From Paludisphaera rhizosphaerae (GTDB lineage: Bacteria > Planctomycetota > Planctomycetia > Isosphaerales > Isosphaeraceae), in NCBI RefSeq assembly GCF_011065895.1, contig NZ_JAALCR010000007.1:62001-126000 (forward strand): 64,000 bases of DNA. Direction: 5' to 3'. Position 1 is the stretch's first letter. The number at the start of each line of letters is the position of its first letter. The position numbers and the translations under genes are program-made. Under the pieces are notes generated by a model that worked only from the letters and a program-made list of their open reading frames with translations, was not told the origin of the DNA and made no database searches. Shown here one piece after another: positions 36,967-46,022 of this stretch.

Positions 36967-37779
36967 TCAAGCTGAAGAGACCATCAATCCAGCCTGCCCC
37001 TGTTCCACCCTGGGAACGCCGATCAGGTACGGAATCGGCAGCGGCGATCCGGGGGAAGAGACGACGCCAGACTCCCAGGAATAAGACTCGGGGGCGGCTT
37101 CTCGCGCCAGTTCCAGCAGTTCGGCCGGGGTCCGCATCCGGAGCGTCGAGACGACGCCGTCGAAGAGGATGGCGAGCGGCAGGACCGGGACCACGTACGT
37201 CCAGAACAGGCGGGACCAGCGGAACGGCCGGACCTTCGGCGTGAGGATCAGCACCCCCAGCGGCACAAGCGCCTGGACGGCGAGCGCGGGCCAGGTCCGA
37301 CTGGACGGCTCCACGATCGCAATCCCCCGGCGATCGCGGACGGCCGCCGCCAGGAGGTCGTGGGCGTCGTCGTCCCGGAAATGGTGAAAGGCGGTAAAGA
37401 GAGTGCGGAAGCCGGACAGGTTCGGCGGGACGGAGGCGGCGTCGACCGGCGACGGCTCGAAGCTCAGGCCAGGCGTCGACGTGGAAAGGGTGGAGAGCGC
37501 CTCGACATTCGGATACTTATCGGTCAATCGCACCGACGCGTCCATTCCGGCCGCCCGAAGCGCCGGCAGGAGCGTGGGCCAGGGCCCGCCGCCGCCGGAG
37601 CAGAGGTCGGTGATCTGATGAGCGCCGCTCCGCCTCATCGCAGAGGCCAGGATGGGGGCCATCGCGTCGTAGAGCCTCGCCTGGCGGATCGCGGTCACGA
37701 GGTAATCGGTGGCGGCGTCGCGGAAGAGCCTGGGCCACCAGGAGAGGTCTTCCAACTCCACGAGATGCAGGCGCTTCAA
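36967..37779 (-). CDS. SAM-dependent methyltransferase-like membrane-associated protein
   Basis: A 270-residue protein. The first part is a class I methyltransferase fold: ITDLCSGGGGPWPTLLPAL is the SAM-binding motif I, then VRLTDKYPN (acidic loop), and FTAFHHFRDDDAHDLL (motif with His-His). The C-terminal part has two hydrophobic stretches (about 170-210), so it may sit at a membrane. Target unknown. The start is TTG 37779, with GGAG 8 nt upstream, rather than TTG 37797. The downstream gene is oriented the same way. Confidence 0.78.
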   Translation of the reverse strand: MKRLHLVELEDLSWWPRLFRDAATDYLVTAIRQARLYDAMAPILASAMRRSGAHQITDLCSGGGGPWPTLLPALRAAGMDASVRLTDKYPNVEALSTLSTSTPGLSFEPSPVDAASVPPNLSGFRTLFTAFHHFRDDDAHDLLAAAVRDRRGIAIVEPSSRTWPALAVQALVPLGVLILTPKVRPFRWSRLFWTYVVPVLPLAILFDGVVSTLRMRTPAELLELAREAAPESYSWESGVVSSPGSPLPIPYLIGVPRVEQGQAGLMVSSA

Positions 37780-37943
37780 GCCACGATCTCCGATCAAAGT
37801 CCGGGCCGCGCCGGCAGCGATTTGCTTTGGGCTCGAAGGCCGTCGGCGACCTTGGCGATCGAGCCACGCATTCGGATCGAGAGCCGTCTTTCGAGAATGC
37901 GACGACTTCCATCAGCCCCAACCTACAGATCCGTGGCATGAGA

Positions 37944-38459
37944 TCACGCGAGATTCTCAGCCCCGCGCCGTTCGTACTCTGGCCAGCCGTACGACCCTTC
38001 TTGCTCCTCGACGCCAAGCTCGCAATTCGACGCCTTGGGAAGCGCCGCGAAGATCCCATCCTTGCGGGCCTTGAGCAAAACCCCGCGGAGCATGTCGCCG
38101 AGAACAGCGACCAGGGAAGCTGTATCGCCGGAGGACAGTTCGCGAGGCGTGCCGTCTGGGAGGATCAGGGCGAGCGTCCCCCCCGCCTCGACCACCTCAT
38201 ACGTCCTGGCCCATTCGGGCCGCTCCAGGACGGTGTCCTCGATGAACTCGTTCCAGTCGCCATCCGGCTCGGGATCACGGCGGGTGTCGAAGACGAGGCA
38301 CATCCAACCGCTATCATACAGCCCGAAGCCGACGTCGATCCTCGACACCCGTTTCCCCTCGCCTGGGCCGGGATTGGCCTCTGGATCGAAAGACTTCACG
38401 CGGTCAGCAACGAAGGCGTAGACATCGGAGAAATCCTGCCGCAGGTCAAGTCGTTCCAT
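37944..38459 (-). CDS. Conserved-looking hypothetical protein
   Basis: A 171-residue soluble acidic protein, alpha/beta by composition. Segments: DVYAFVADRVKSFDPEANPG, then RIDVGFGLYDSGWMCLVFDT and GGTLALILPDG, LVAVLGDMLRGVLLKAR. No family recognised; its length and Trp/Gly spacing are reminiscent of SMI1/SUKH-type immunity proteins but this is not established. Start Met 38459 is close to GGAGG. It stands alone, followed by the methyltransferase gene 164 bp away. Confidence 0.6.
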   Translation of the reverse strand: MERLDLRQDFSDVYAFVADRVKSFDPEANPGPGEGKRVSRIDVGFGLYDSGWMCLVFDTRRDPEPDGDWNEFIEDTVLERPEWARTYEVVEAGGTLALILPDGTPRELSSGDTASLVAVLGDMLRGVLLKARKDGIFAALPKASNCELGVEEQEGSYGWPEYERRGAENLA

Positions 38460-38641
38460 CCTCAGACCGCCTCCACACGCATAATGATAGACCGATCCAT
38501 CAACGCTGGATCGCAATTCCGCCTCCAGGACGAATTGTGCGCCCGATTCGCCGATTCATGCGATCGGCGTTTGCAGGCCCGCAACGCAGCCGAGATTGGC
38601 GACTCGGCCGCGCGGGGCTCTTCAGGGCCGTCACACCTCGG

Positions 38642-39352
38642 TCACGCTGCCGAGCGTCGTCGTCGACGCTGGCAGGCCAGCACGCCGAGTCCGCCGCAGC
38701 CCAGCAGCACGATCGAAGCCGGTTCCGGGACGGCGGCGTCTCCGAGGTTGAGGCTTCCTTCCAGGGCGACGACTTCGGTCGATCCGGGTCCGAACACGGT
38801 CACGCGAAACAGTCCGTCGGTGAACTCCGGACCCTTCAAACCGAGCGGCAAGGCGTCGCTCGAAAGCGCCTTCTGGGATCGGTCGAGCAAGGAAAGGATC
38901 GTCAGACCGGGGATCGTCGTCGCGCCGTCCAGGCTCGTGGGTTGATCCGCTTCGATCCCATCTCCGTTAACGCCGGGGATCGAGGTCGGTTGGTTGTCAG
39001 CCGTCCAAACGGTGAAGGCCGACGTCGCATAGCTCGGCTGGAACGTCAGCGAGCCCACGTGGACCGTAAGCCCCAGCGGGGCCACGAAGGGGGTGTTCGT
39101 GAGCCGATTCGCGTAGAGATAACGCCCCATCCCCGGGTCGCTCAAACCGTCGATGGTCGCGGTGTCGTAAACCAGCGTACCCGTAAACGCATCACCGACC
39201 CGAACCCCGCCGCCGAAGTTCCCATTGACGTCGTTGACGACCGTAATCGTCCCCGAGAAGTTGAACGTCACCAGTTCGGCAGAAGCCCTCCCGCCAACAC
39301 CCAGAACCACCGCCGCGAGCACGACGCATCGCCCTGCCATCCAATTCCGCAT
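38642..39352 (-). CDS. PEP-CTERM sorting-domain protein
   Basis: A 236-residue exported protein. A signal peptide (to about RASA) is followed by a beta-rich domain (VTFNFSGTITVVNDVNGNF) and a C-terminal PEP-CTERM anchor: VPEPASIVLLGCGGLGVLA, then an RRRRR tail. PEP-CTERM proteins are handled by an exosortase and exported to the surface or matrix. No exosortase gene is in the window. I use Met 39352, where the signal sequence begins. Confidence 0.85.
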   Translation of the reverse strand: MRNWMAGRCVVLAAVVLGVGGRASAELVTFNFSGTITVVNDVNGNFGGGVRVGDAFTGTLVYDTATIDGLSDPGMGRYLYANRLTNTPFVAPLGLTVHVGSLTFQPSYATSAFTVWTADNQPTSIPGVNGDGIEADQPTSLDGATTIPGLTILSLLDRSQKALSSDALPLGLKGPEFTDGLFRVTVFGPGSTEVVALEGSLNLGDAAVPEPASIVLLGCGGLGVLACQRRRRRSAA

Positions 39353-39861
39353 GACAAAACATCCTGTGTGGCATCCGGAGTCGATTCTTGGAAAGGTATC
39401 TCGACCCCACCCCTGCTTGGAGGGACGCCCACAGGGTAGCATCCCCGAGAGGCCCGATCCACACTTTTAACCGCACAAACTGACATACCTGTTTCAACTG
39501 AATAAACCATCACAATCTCCCGGCGCTGGAGCTGAGTTTGTCCGTAAGGGACACTGTCATCGCTCCGGAGAATCCCGGAGGTCGCTCGCAGCCCGCTACT
39601 CCGGCCGGAAACGGCCACCGATGAACCGGATGGACACCGATCGAGAGGAGGTCCTCATCGATCTTCGCTCTCCTTCTCTCGATGGCTCCCACCGGAGTCC
39701 ATCCCGGCCCATCGGCGGCCTGCATCTGCTCTTCCCACTCAGCGGACAACCACGTGTCGCGTCGTGCGGACAAACTTGATGTCGCGTGACAGGTGGTAGA
39801 CCCGGATAGAATCGACCGGTGATCGCGTCGCATGAGCCATCGCCGAGTCAGGAATTGATCC
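39353..39861. other. 509-bp gap without a gene
   Basis: Nothing coding is convincing on either strand. The 39440-39520 part is AT-rich for this genome and may carry the promoter of the PEP-CTERM gene; I cannot place -35/-10 elements with confidence. Confidence 0.5.
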
Positions 39862-40836
39862 ATGAAGCCGTCCCTCCGTCTCATCGCCGTCCCCTTGGTT
39901 CTCGCCCTCGCCTGGCTCGGTCTGCCCGTCAGGGTCGCCCAGGCGCAGGAGGCTGCTGACGCCGTCCGGGTGCTGAGTTTCAATCTCTGGCACGGCGGCG
40001 ATGCGGGGAAGCAGCCGCTCGACCGGACGATCGAGGTCATCAAGCAGTCGCAGGCCGACGTCGTGGGATTACAGGAAACGGGCGGGATCGCTCCCAGGGA
40101 CGAACCGCGTCCCGATCGAGCGGCCGAGATCGCGAGGCGGCTGGGATGGCACTACTTCGACCAGGGGGGCCGGACGGGGATCATCAGTCGGTTCGAGATC
40201 GTCGCCCCCACGCCGAAGAAGTGGGGCGTGAAGTTGGCGCTTCCCTCGGGGCGGCGGATTTACGCCTTCAACGTCCACCTGGCGCACAGCCCGTACCAGC
40301 CCTACCAGTTGCTGAAGATCCCCTACGGCGACGCCCCGTTCGTCACCACCGAGGCCGAAGCGGTCCAGTCGGCCCGTGACTCGCGAGGCAGCCAGGTGGC
40401 GGAGATGCTGGCCGAGGTGAAGGCCGTCGCCGCCGAGAAGCTCCCCGTCGTGCTGACCGGCGACTTCAACGAGCCGTCCCACCGAGACTGGACGGAGGCC
40501 GCCGCCAGGGCCGAACTCTGCCCCCTGAAGGTGGAATGGCCGTCGACCGGGGCCGTCGAGAATGCGGGGTTCGTCGACGCCTACCGGAGCGTCCATCCCG
40601 ATCCGGTGGCATCGCGCGGCCTGACGTGGACGCCGACGACCAAGCCCGGGGATCCCAAGGACAAACACGATCGCATCGACTTCGTCTTCGTGGGCGGTCT
40701 TGAGCGTCCAGGAGCGGCCGTGAAGGCCGTCCGGATCATCGGCGAGTCGCCAGAGTCCGCCGACGTCGTCGTCAGCCCCTACCCCTCCGACCACCGGGCG
40801 GTCGTCGCGGAGTTACAGCTTTTCGGCGACCGCTGA
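39862..40836 (+). CDS. Exported endonuclease/exonuclease/phosphatase family protein
   Basis: A 324-residue EEP-fold hydrolase with a signal peptide (to about VAQAQ). Motifs: LSFNLWHGG, LQET (metal-binding Glu), NVHLAHSPYQ, GDFNEPSH (catalytic Asp/Asn), DRIDFVFVG and SDHRAVVA. The family covers DNases, phosphoinositide phosphatases and sphingomyelinase-like enzymes; substrate cannot be told. An exported form suggests a phosphodiesterase acting on lipids or extracellular DNA. A neighbour of no obvious partner genes. Confidence 0.88.
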   Translation: MKPSLRLIAVPLVLALAWLGLPVRVAQAQEAADAVRVLSFNLWHGGDAGKQPLDRTIEVIKQSQADVVGLQETGGIAPRDEPRPDRAAEIARRLGWHYFDQGGRTGIISRFEIVAPTPKKWGVKLALPSGRRIYAFNVHLAHSPYQPYQLLKIPYGDAPFVTTEAEAVQSARDSRGSQVAEMLAEVKAVAAEKLPVVLTGDFNEPSHRDWTEAAARAELCPLKVEWPSTGAVENAGFVDAYRSVHPDPVASRGLTWTPTTKPGDPKDKHDRIDFVFVGGLERPGAAVKAVRIIGESPESADVVVSPYPSDHRAVVAELQLFGDR

Positions 40837-40859
40837 TCCAGGACTTCACGAATCAGGGT

Positions 40860-42032
40860 TCAGAGCGTGTAGTCCGTGTACTCCGCCTGGCAGGCCGTGC
40901 CGAACGCCACGCGGAGGGTGCGTTCCTGGGGCAGGCACTGGACGCAGGCGGAGGTGATCCAGTAGTCGCTGTGCATGCAGATGGTGGCGTCGGAGGGCTC
41001 GCCGCCGTCGTGGTCGGACATGATGCGTTTCAGGTCGTCCGACGAGAGGCCGGCCGCGTTCTGGAGGAGTTCGTCGAACCGGCACATCCGGCGCAGCGAC
41101 GAATCGAGCACCCGACGCCCGCGGAGCGGTCGGGGGGCCCTGGCGTTGTAGACGCCCTCGACGGGAACTTCCACGGCCGCGGTGGCGGGGCAGACGTAGT
41201 TGTTGGCGTGGAAGACGAAGTCGTCGCCGTCGTTCGGCCGGCGGACCTCCGCCCGGGTGTTCGACAGTTCCAGCGACGCAACGTCCCCCGTCGCGTCGGC
41301 CAGCATCAGCAGGCCGCTCCCCCAGCGCGAGTTCCGCGAGAGTTTGTCGACGGCCTCGGACACGGTCGCGGCCTCGGCCAGGGTCTCGCTGATCCGCATC
41401 GAGATGGTCGGCCCCGCCCGCCCCGGGTCGAGCGTCGCGAGCGTCTGAGAGTAGTCGTAGGTGATCGCCAGCCCTTTCTCGTTCACCCCGTCGATCGCGC
41501 CGGCGAGCGGGGCGACGGTGAACTCGATCGAGCGCAGTCCGTGGGCGGGCCGGCTTTCGCGGATGAAGAAGAACGGCTGAACGGGGGGCAGGTAGTCGAA
41601 GTTGTGGGCGATGATCGGCCGACCCGTCGCCGAAGCCGCGCCTCGAATCGCCAGCGCCGAGCAGCCGCCGGGCGGCGGCACGTCGACGGCCCCGTCCACG
41701 CTCCCCAGCAGCCCCTCCACCGCCTGCAAGAGCCAGACGCCGTCCACCGGCGCGTCAGCCCCCGACGCGATCCCGAGCGTCCGCTGATAGTTCCCCGGAG
41801 AGCCCGCCGCCACCGCCGGTGACGACACCCGCCCCGCCCTCGTCCGGGCAATCCGCCGAAACGCCCCGAACGGCAGCCACCACGGCCGTTTCAGGCAGAA
41901 CGCCTCGATCTTCCGAAGATCCTCGTAAGCCCGATGGATCTCCTTGCCCAACGCCGTCCCCTGGGCGCGACCCATGTCGTATGCATCCCCCTGACATACG
42001 AGAGCGCGGGAAGGCGTCTGTATTTGAGGCAC
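40860..42032 (-). CDS. C45-type autoproteolytic acyltransferase/hydrolase
   Basis: A 390-residue protein resembling acyl-CoA:6-aminopenicillanate acyltransferase/peptidase C45 (Ntn-hydrolase). PPGGCSALA holds Cys124, the likely self-cleaving nucleophile; RPIIAHNFDY and the GAIDGVNEKGLAITYDY core follow. Cleavage before the Cys would give two chains. No signal peptide. Start is GTG 42032, 5 nt after GAGGA. Substrate unknown; family members act on amide or acyl bonds of small molecules. Confidence 0.85.
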   Translation of the reverse strand: MPQIQTPSRALVCQGDAYDMGRAQGTALGKEIHRAYEDLRKIEAFCLKRPWWLPFGAFRRIARTRAGRVSSPAVAAGSPGNYQRTLGIASGADAPVDGVWLLQAVEGLLGSVDGAVDVPPPGGCSALAIRGAASATGRPIIAHNFDYLPPVQPFFFIRESRPAHGLRSIEFTVAPLAGAIDGVNEKGLAITYDYSQTLATLDPGRAGPTISMRISETLAEAATVSEAVDKLSRNSRWGSGLLMLADATGDVASLELSNTRAEVRRPNDGDDFVFHANNYVCPATAAVEVPVEGVYNARAPRPLRGRRVLDSSLRRMCRFDELLQNAAGLSSDDLKRIMSDHDGGEPSDATICMHSDYWITSACVQCLPQERTLRVAFGTACQAEYTDYTL

Positions 42033-42121
42033 GGATGTCCTCGGTGTGGAGGGCGAGATGGGAAGTTCTCGAAGTCAGGCCACTGGGTCATCCCATGATA
42101 GCACGCCCGTCCCGAGTAAGG

Positions 42122-42247
42122 TCAGGAGATCCTCGGCCCGCCCGGCCGTCCTCCCCAGACGCCCTGCTTGAACTCCCGGACCGACGAGCCGAGCTGCTCG
42201 ATCAGCCCGAGGACGAAACCGACGAGTCGCCTCCAATGCCTGCGCAT
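42122..42247 (-). CDS. 41-residue small protein (candidate)
   Basis: ATG 42247 has a strong ribosome site (AGGAGG, 7 nt away) and opens a 41-codon frame. The N-terminus is basic (MRRHWRR), a mildly hydrophobic helix follows (LVGFVLGLIEQLG) and the tail is Gly/Arg/Pro-rich. It could be a membrane-binding peptide. It lies 84 bp after the small membrane-protein gene on the same strand. No homology recognised; support rests mainly on the ribosome site. Confidence 0.4.
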   Translation of the reverse strand: MRRHWRRLVGFVLGLIEQLGSSVREFKQGVWGGRPGGPRIS

Positions 42248-42331
42248 GCCGTCGCCTCCTGACTTGGATTCGAGTCCCGAAGCCGGCGAGCCAGTCGATC
42301 AGGCCTCCCCGTCGACCTCCGCCTTCGGTCA

Positions 42332-42568
42332 TTAAGCAGCCAGGCCCGTCAGGAATTTGGCGACGCAATACAAACCCGCGACACCAATGAGGAGGAAGCC
42401 GATGTTGCGGAACTTTCGCGTCCTGGCGACGTCCTCTTCGGGACTGGTCGACTTGTAGAACGCTTGCGGCTGCAGCGCCATGAAAAGGCCGATCACCAGA
42501 GGGATCGCAATATCGACCATGCCCGCCACGACAACCTCCCGATGATCGGTCTTGCAAGCTGAGCTCAT
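42332..42568 (-). CDS. Small two-helix membrane protein
   Basis: A 78-residue protein with two membrane helices (about 19-33 and 55-75) joined by a polar loop (STSPEEDVARTRKFRN). The start at 42568 lies 2 bp after the stop of the ACP-like gene (TGACGATG), so translational coupling is likely; an inner Met at 42520 would give a shorter version. Function unknown, but tight coupling to an ACP-like protein makes a shared role likely. Confidence 0.65.
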   Translation of the reverse strand: MSSACKTDHREVVVAGMVDIAIPLVIGLFMALQPQAFYKSTSPEEDVARTRKFRNIGFLLIGVAGLYCVAKFLTGLAA

Positions 42569-42570
42569 CG

Positions 42571-42831
42571 TCAGCCGAGGCCCAGATCGTACACGAGGTG
42601 GGCCTCCGGGACGATCTGCTCCTCCGGGATGGCGAACTCGCGATGCACGATCAACTTGAGCCTCTCCCAGACCTCGGCCGGGTCGACCGCTTCGCCTCGC
42701 TCTTGAAGGAGTTTGACGACGAACCCGTGGATGTCGCCGAGGCGGACGAGCGTCCGAGCCACGTGGTTCGGGATGGAGACGTCGAATTCCTCTTCGATGG
42801 TCATCACAAGTTCAACGATATCCAGGCCCAT
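42571..42831 (-). CDS. Acyl-carrier-like protein, apparently circularly permuted and lacking the pantetheine Ser
   Basis: An 86-residue protein. It begins MGLDIVELVMTIEEEFDVSI, which is helix II of an acyl carrier protein (normally GLDSVE...), continues with helix III/IV-like sequence (LGDIHGFVVKLLQERG), and ends VWERLKLIVHREFAIPEEQI followed by LVYDLGLG, which resembles ACP helix I and the loop before the DSL motif. So the order seems rotated, with ends at the phosphopantetheine site. The attachment Ser is Ile. Alternatively it is the join of two truncated ACP units. ATG 42831 fits best; a TTG at 42861 gives 96 residues. Confidence 0.65.
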   Translation of the reverse strand: MGLDIVELVMTIEEEFDVSIPNHVARTLVRLGDIHGFVVKLLQERGEAVDPAEVWERLKLIVHREFAIPEEQIVPEAHLVYDLGLG

Positions 42832-43120
42832 CGCTTTCACCACCTCGCGGGGGAGATTCAACGGAGACTCGCCGAGCGCATCTGATCTGACCGATCAACT
42901 CGTCGTTCGTCTTGATGGACTGCCTCGCCTTTCGATTCAAGTTGAATCGACTCGACCATCGATGACAAGGTGACGACCTGCGTCTCGGCCGCCTTGAGAT
43001 CGTCGGACGTCCGTCTTGTGCGGCCTCACGGCTTGGGAAACAATGCGGATATAAGGCGTTGCGGCGTCGTTGCCTGCGTTTCGCGCGGCGGTCGGTCGGC
43101 GTATCGAGGGGCTCTGAGAC

Positions 43121-44647
43121 ATGGAATCGAACATCGCCCAGCCCGCGTCGGCGGCCTCGTCCGAGGACGCGATCCTGGCGGCCGTCCTGGTCAAGAACGG
43201 CGTTTTGACCCAGGACGAGATCGAGGAGGCCCGCCGGTTCGCCGAGGAGCACCGCCGCGATTTCAAGCAGGCGATCCTGGAGAAGAACCTCATCTCCCCC
43301 GAGCGGCTCAACCAGCTCGCCTTCGAACGCCTGCGCGCCCTCGCCGACGCCCCCGCGCCCACTCCCGACGCCGCCACGACGACGCCCGCGCCGGCCCCGT
43401 CGGATTCCAAGGCCGTCATCGTCCTGACCGACCGCAACCAGGTCCAGCGCGACGTTCGCAAGGACCTGCAGGCCCTCTCCCAGACGGCCTCCGTCCCCGA
43501 GCTGGTCGGCCAGATCCTCGAACGGGCCATCGACTGCCGCGCCACCGACATCCACTTCGACCCGATCGACAACGGCCAGCGGATCCGATACCGGATCGAC
43601 GGCCAGCTCCAGGACATCGTCTTCCTCGAATCGACCGTCGCCGCCGCGGCGCTCAGCCGGATCAAGGTCATGTCCAACCTGAACATCGTGGAGCGCCGGC
43701 ACTCGCAGGACGGCCGCATCACGATCATGTACAACAACAAGCCGCGCGACCTTCGCGTGGCCACCTTCCCGACGATCTACGGCGAGAAGATCGTTATCCG
43801 AATCCACGAGGTCCTCACCGACGTCGTCGGCTTCCACCACCTGGGGATGTCCAAGGGCCAGGCCGAGGTCATGGACCGGCTCATCACCCAGCCCTACGGC
43901 GCCATCTTCGTCGCCGGGCCGGTCGGGGCCGGCAAGACTTCCACCCTGTACAACTCGCTGGAGCGCATCAACTCGCCGCTGCGCAACCTGATGACGATCG
44001 AGGACCCGATCGAGCATCGCATGCCGGGCGTGAACCAGACCCAGGTCGGCGGCGGCCCCGGCGAGATGAGCTTCAGCGAAGGCCTCCGCGCCCTGCTCCG
44101 CCAGGACCCGGACATCGTCATGATCGGCGAGATCCGCGACGAGGAGACCGCCCGCATCGGCATCCGCGCCGCCCTGACCGGCGTGCTCGTCTTCAGCACC
44201 CTGCACGGCTCAGACGCCCCCAGCACCATCAGCAACCTCTACAACTTCGGCATCCCCGGCTATCAGCTCTCCAGCAGCCTCCTCGCTATCGTCTCACAGC
44301 GCCTCGTCCGCAAAATCTGCCCCAACTGCCGAACTTGCTACACCCCCGACGAGAAGCTGCTGCTCTCCCTGGAATTGGACCCGGATGAGCACCAGGGGGT
44401 CCAGTTCCACCGCGGAACCGGCTGCCCGGCCTGCTTTCAAACGGGCTACATCGGCCGGACCGGCGTTTTCGAAATCATGGTTGTCAGCGAGGAGTTGCGC
44501 GATCTGATCTTCCAGCAGATCCCCCGCGACGTCCTCCGGCGCGTGGCCATCGACCTGGGAATGCGAACGTTGAAGCAGTCCGCGGTCGATAAGATTCTTG
44601 AGGGCGTCACCACGGTGGAGGAGGTCTACCGCGTGGTGTCGTTCTGA
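43121..44647 (+). CDS. GspE/PilB-type secretion/pilus ATPase
   Basis: A 508-residue hexameric ATPase of the type II secretion/type IV pilus family. N-terminal MshEN-like domain about 10-75 (LVKNGVLTQDEIEEARR); N2 domain about 115-235 (ATDIHFDPIDNGQRIRYRID); Walker A GPVGAGKTS (Lys272), Asp box MTIEDPIEH, Walker B DPDIVMIGEIRDEE; zinc-binding CPNC and CPAC pairs around 402-440. It powers pseudopilus or pilus assembly. No inner-membrane partner (GspF/PilC) is next to it. Start ATG 43121. It is divergent from the ACP-like gene (289-bp gap). Confidence 0.93.
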   Translation: MESNIAQPASAASSEDAILAAVLVKNGVLTQDEIEEARRFAEEHRRDFKQAILEKNLISPERLNQLAFERLRALADAPAPTPDAATTTPAPAPSDSKAVIVLTDRNQVQRDVRKDLQALSQTASVPELVGQILERAIDCRATDIHFDPIDNGQRIRYRIDGQLQDIVFLESTVAAAALSRIKVMSNLNIVERRHSQDGRITIMYNNKPRDLRVATFPTIYGEKIVIRIHEVLTDVVGFHHLGMSKGQAEVMDRLITQPYGAIFVAGPVGAGKTSTLYNSLERINSPLRNLMTIEDPIEHRMPGVNQTQVGGGPGEMSFSEGLRALLRQDPDIVMIGEIRDEETARIGIRAALTGVLVFSTLHGSDAPSTISNLYNFGIPGYQLSSSLLAIVSQRLVRKICPNCRTCYTPDEKLLLSLELDPDEHQGVQFHRGTGCPACFQTGYIGRTGVFEIMVVSEELRDLIFQQIPRDVLRRVAIDLGMRTLKQSAVDKILEGVTTVEEVYRVVSF

Positions 44648-44683
44648 CTCGATCGATCCGGGCGTACCGACAGGAGGTCGGCA

Positions 44684-45745
44684 GTGCACGCGCATCGTCT
44701 CCGCAATCGTCTCTCGGCGGCGGCCCTGGTCGCGGCCTCGGCCCTGGCTGCGCCCCAGCTCGCGAAGGCCGACGACAACCCGGGCCTCTTCGGCCGGCTC
44801 TTCCGGATGGGCAGCAACAACGGGTCGAACGCGGCGAAGGCCAGGCCCAACGGCTCGCTCCCCTACGGCGGCGACAAGCCCGCCGCGGCCGGCCGCAACG
44901 CCAACCACGATCACGACCATGACGCGGGAGGCGACCAGTTCATCCCCCCCGCGACGGCTTCGCGAGGCCCCGCGACCCCCGCGCCGGCTGCAACCGCCGC
45001 CGGCCCGCTCTCCGGCCCCGGCCCATCGACCCCCGAGGTCGCCGACACGGGCTCGGCCCCCCCGATCACGCCCCGTTCCCGCGTCAGCAGCGCGGCGACC
45101 GAGGCCGACCCGCTGCTGACCCGCATGGCCCTGGGCCGCTCCAACGACGGCGCCCAGTTCGGCATGTTCCTCCAGATCTTCGCCGACGGCACCGTGATCG
45201 ACTCCGAGGGCGTCCACCGGCTCTCGCCGACCGACATCCGGCCGCTCGCCGAGCTGGTGGGGTCGGGCGAGCTCTCGCGCAACCGGGGCCACTGCGGGGC
45301 TCCGTCGGGCGACTACATCGAGGAGGTCCACGTCGTCGTTTTCGAGCGCCGGCTGGGCCGCCTGACGGCTCAGCCGTTCTCGTACTCGGGCAATCCCCAG
45401 GGCTGCGACGCCTCCGTTCGGCAGCTCCACGCCCTGATCGAGAGCCTGCAAGCCCGCCTCAGCGGCCAGCCCGCCGCCGCGACGGTCGCCGCTTCGCCGA
45501 CCGGCCCCGCGCCCTCCTCGCCCCCGCTGAACCTTACCCCGACGCCGACTGCGACGACGGCCGCCCCGATCGTCTCGGCCCCGGCCCCGATCGTCTCGGC
45601 CCCGGCCGCCATGCCGCCGCAAGCCGCGTCGGCCTTCGGGGGAGGCCCGGTGCGGACGGCCCGGCCGTCGACGGGCCGCGTTCTGCCCCCCCTTGACGGC
45701 GCGACCGGCCCGGTTATCCCCCTGACCCCGGTCGACCCGCACTGA
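44684..45745 (+). CDS. Exported Pro/Ala-rich protein
   Basis: A 353-residue protein starting at GTG 44684, 7 nt after AGGAGG. A signal peptide (to about AKA) is followed by a Gly/Asn-rich linker, a His/Asp stretch (HDHDHDAGG), a Pro/Ala-rich linker, a compact domain at about 135-250 (RMALGRSNDGAQFGMFLQIF, GHCGAPSGDYIEEVHVVVFE) and a C-terminal Ala/Pro tail with a 21-bp duplication (APIVSAP twice). It starts 36 bp after the GspE-like gene, so it may share its transcript. Family not recognised. Confidence 0.72.
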   Translation: MHAHRLRNRLSAAALVAASALAAPQLAKADDNPGLFGRLFRMGSNNGSNAAKARPNGSLPYGGDKPAAAGRNANHDHDHDAGGDQFIPPATASRGPATPAPAATAAGPLSGPGPSTPEVADTGSAPPITPRSRVSSAATEADPLLTRMALGRSNDGAQFGMFLQIFADGTVIDSEGVHRLSPTDIRPLAELVGSGELSRNRGHCGAPSGDYIEEVHVVVFERRLGRLTAQPFSYSGNPQGCDASVRQLHALIESLQARLSGQPAAATVAASPTGPAPSSPPLNLTPTPTATTAAPIVSAPAPIVSAPAAMPPQAASAFGGGPVRTARPSTGRVLPPLDGATGPVIPLTPVDPH

Positions 45746-45773
45746 GGTTGGCCCACTCAATCGTGATAGCCGC

Positions 45774-45868
45774 CATGCCCACGCGAGCGTGGGCATGCGA
45801 TCGGCGTCGATCGTGCAGCCACTTTCCCACACCGGTCCATGGCCACGCGTGCGTGGCCATGGTACCCG
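45774..45868. repeat. Dispersed palindromic repeat, copy 3 (short)
   Basis: Two palindromes at 45774-45797 (CATGCCCACGCGAGCGTGG core) and 45837-45862 (CCATGGCCACGCGTGCGTGG core), 39 bp apart, matching the palindrome pair of copies 1 and 2. The outer arms are not clearly conserved. It lies between the exported Pro/Ala-rich gene and the Fur-family gene. Confidence 0.7.
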
Positions 45869-46022
45869 AGGATCACTCTTCCAAAGACGGCATCGCAGCT
45901 CGTCGAGCCCGCCGCGATCTGGCAATCCACCCGTCCGTCGCATACAATGGATAATGATTCTTGATCGGCAGCGGCTGCGAACGTCTCTCGCAAGCTCGCG
46001 GCCTGGGTGGAAGGATGCGGCC

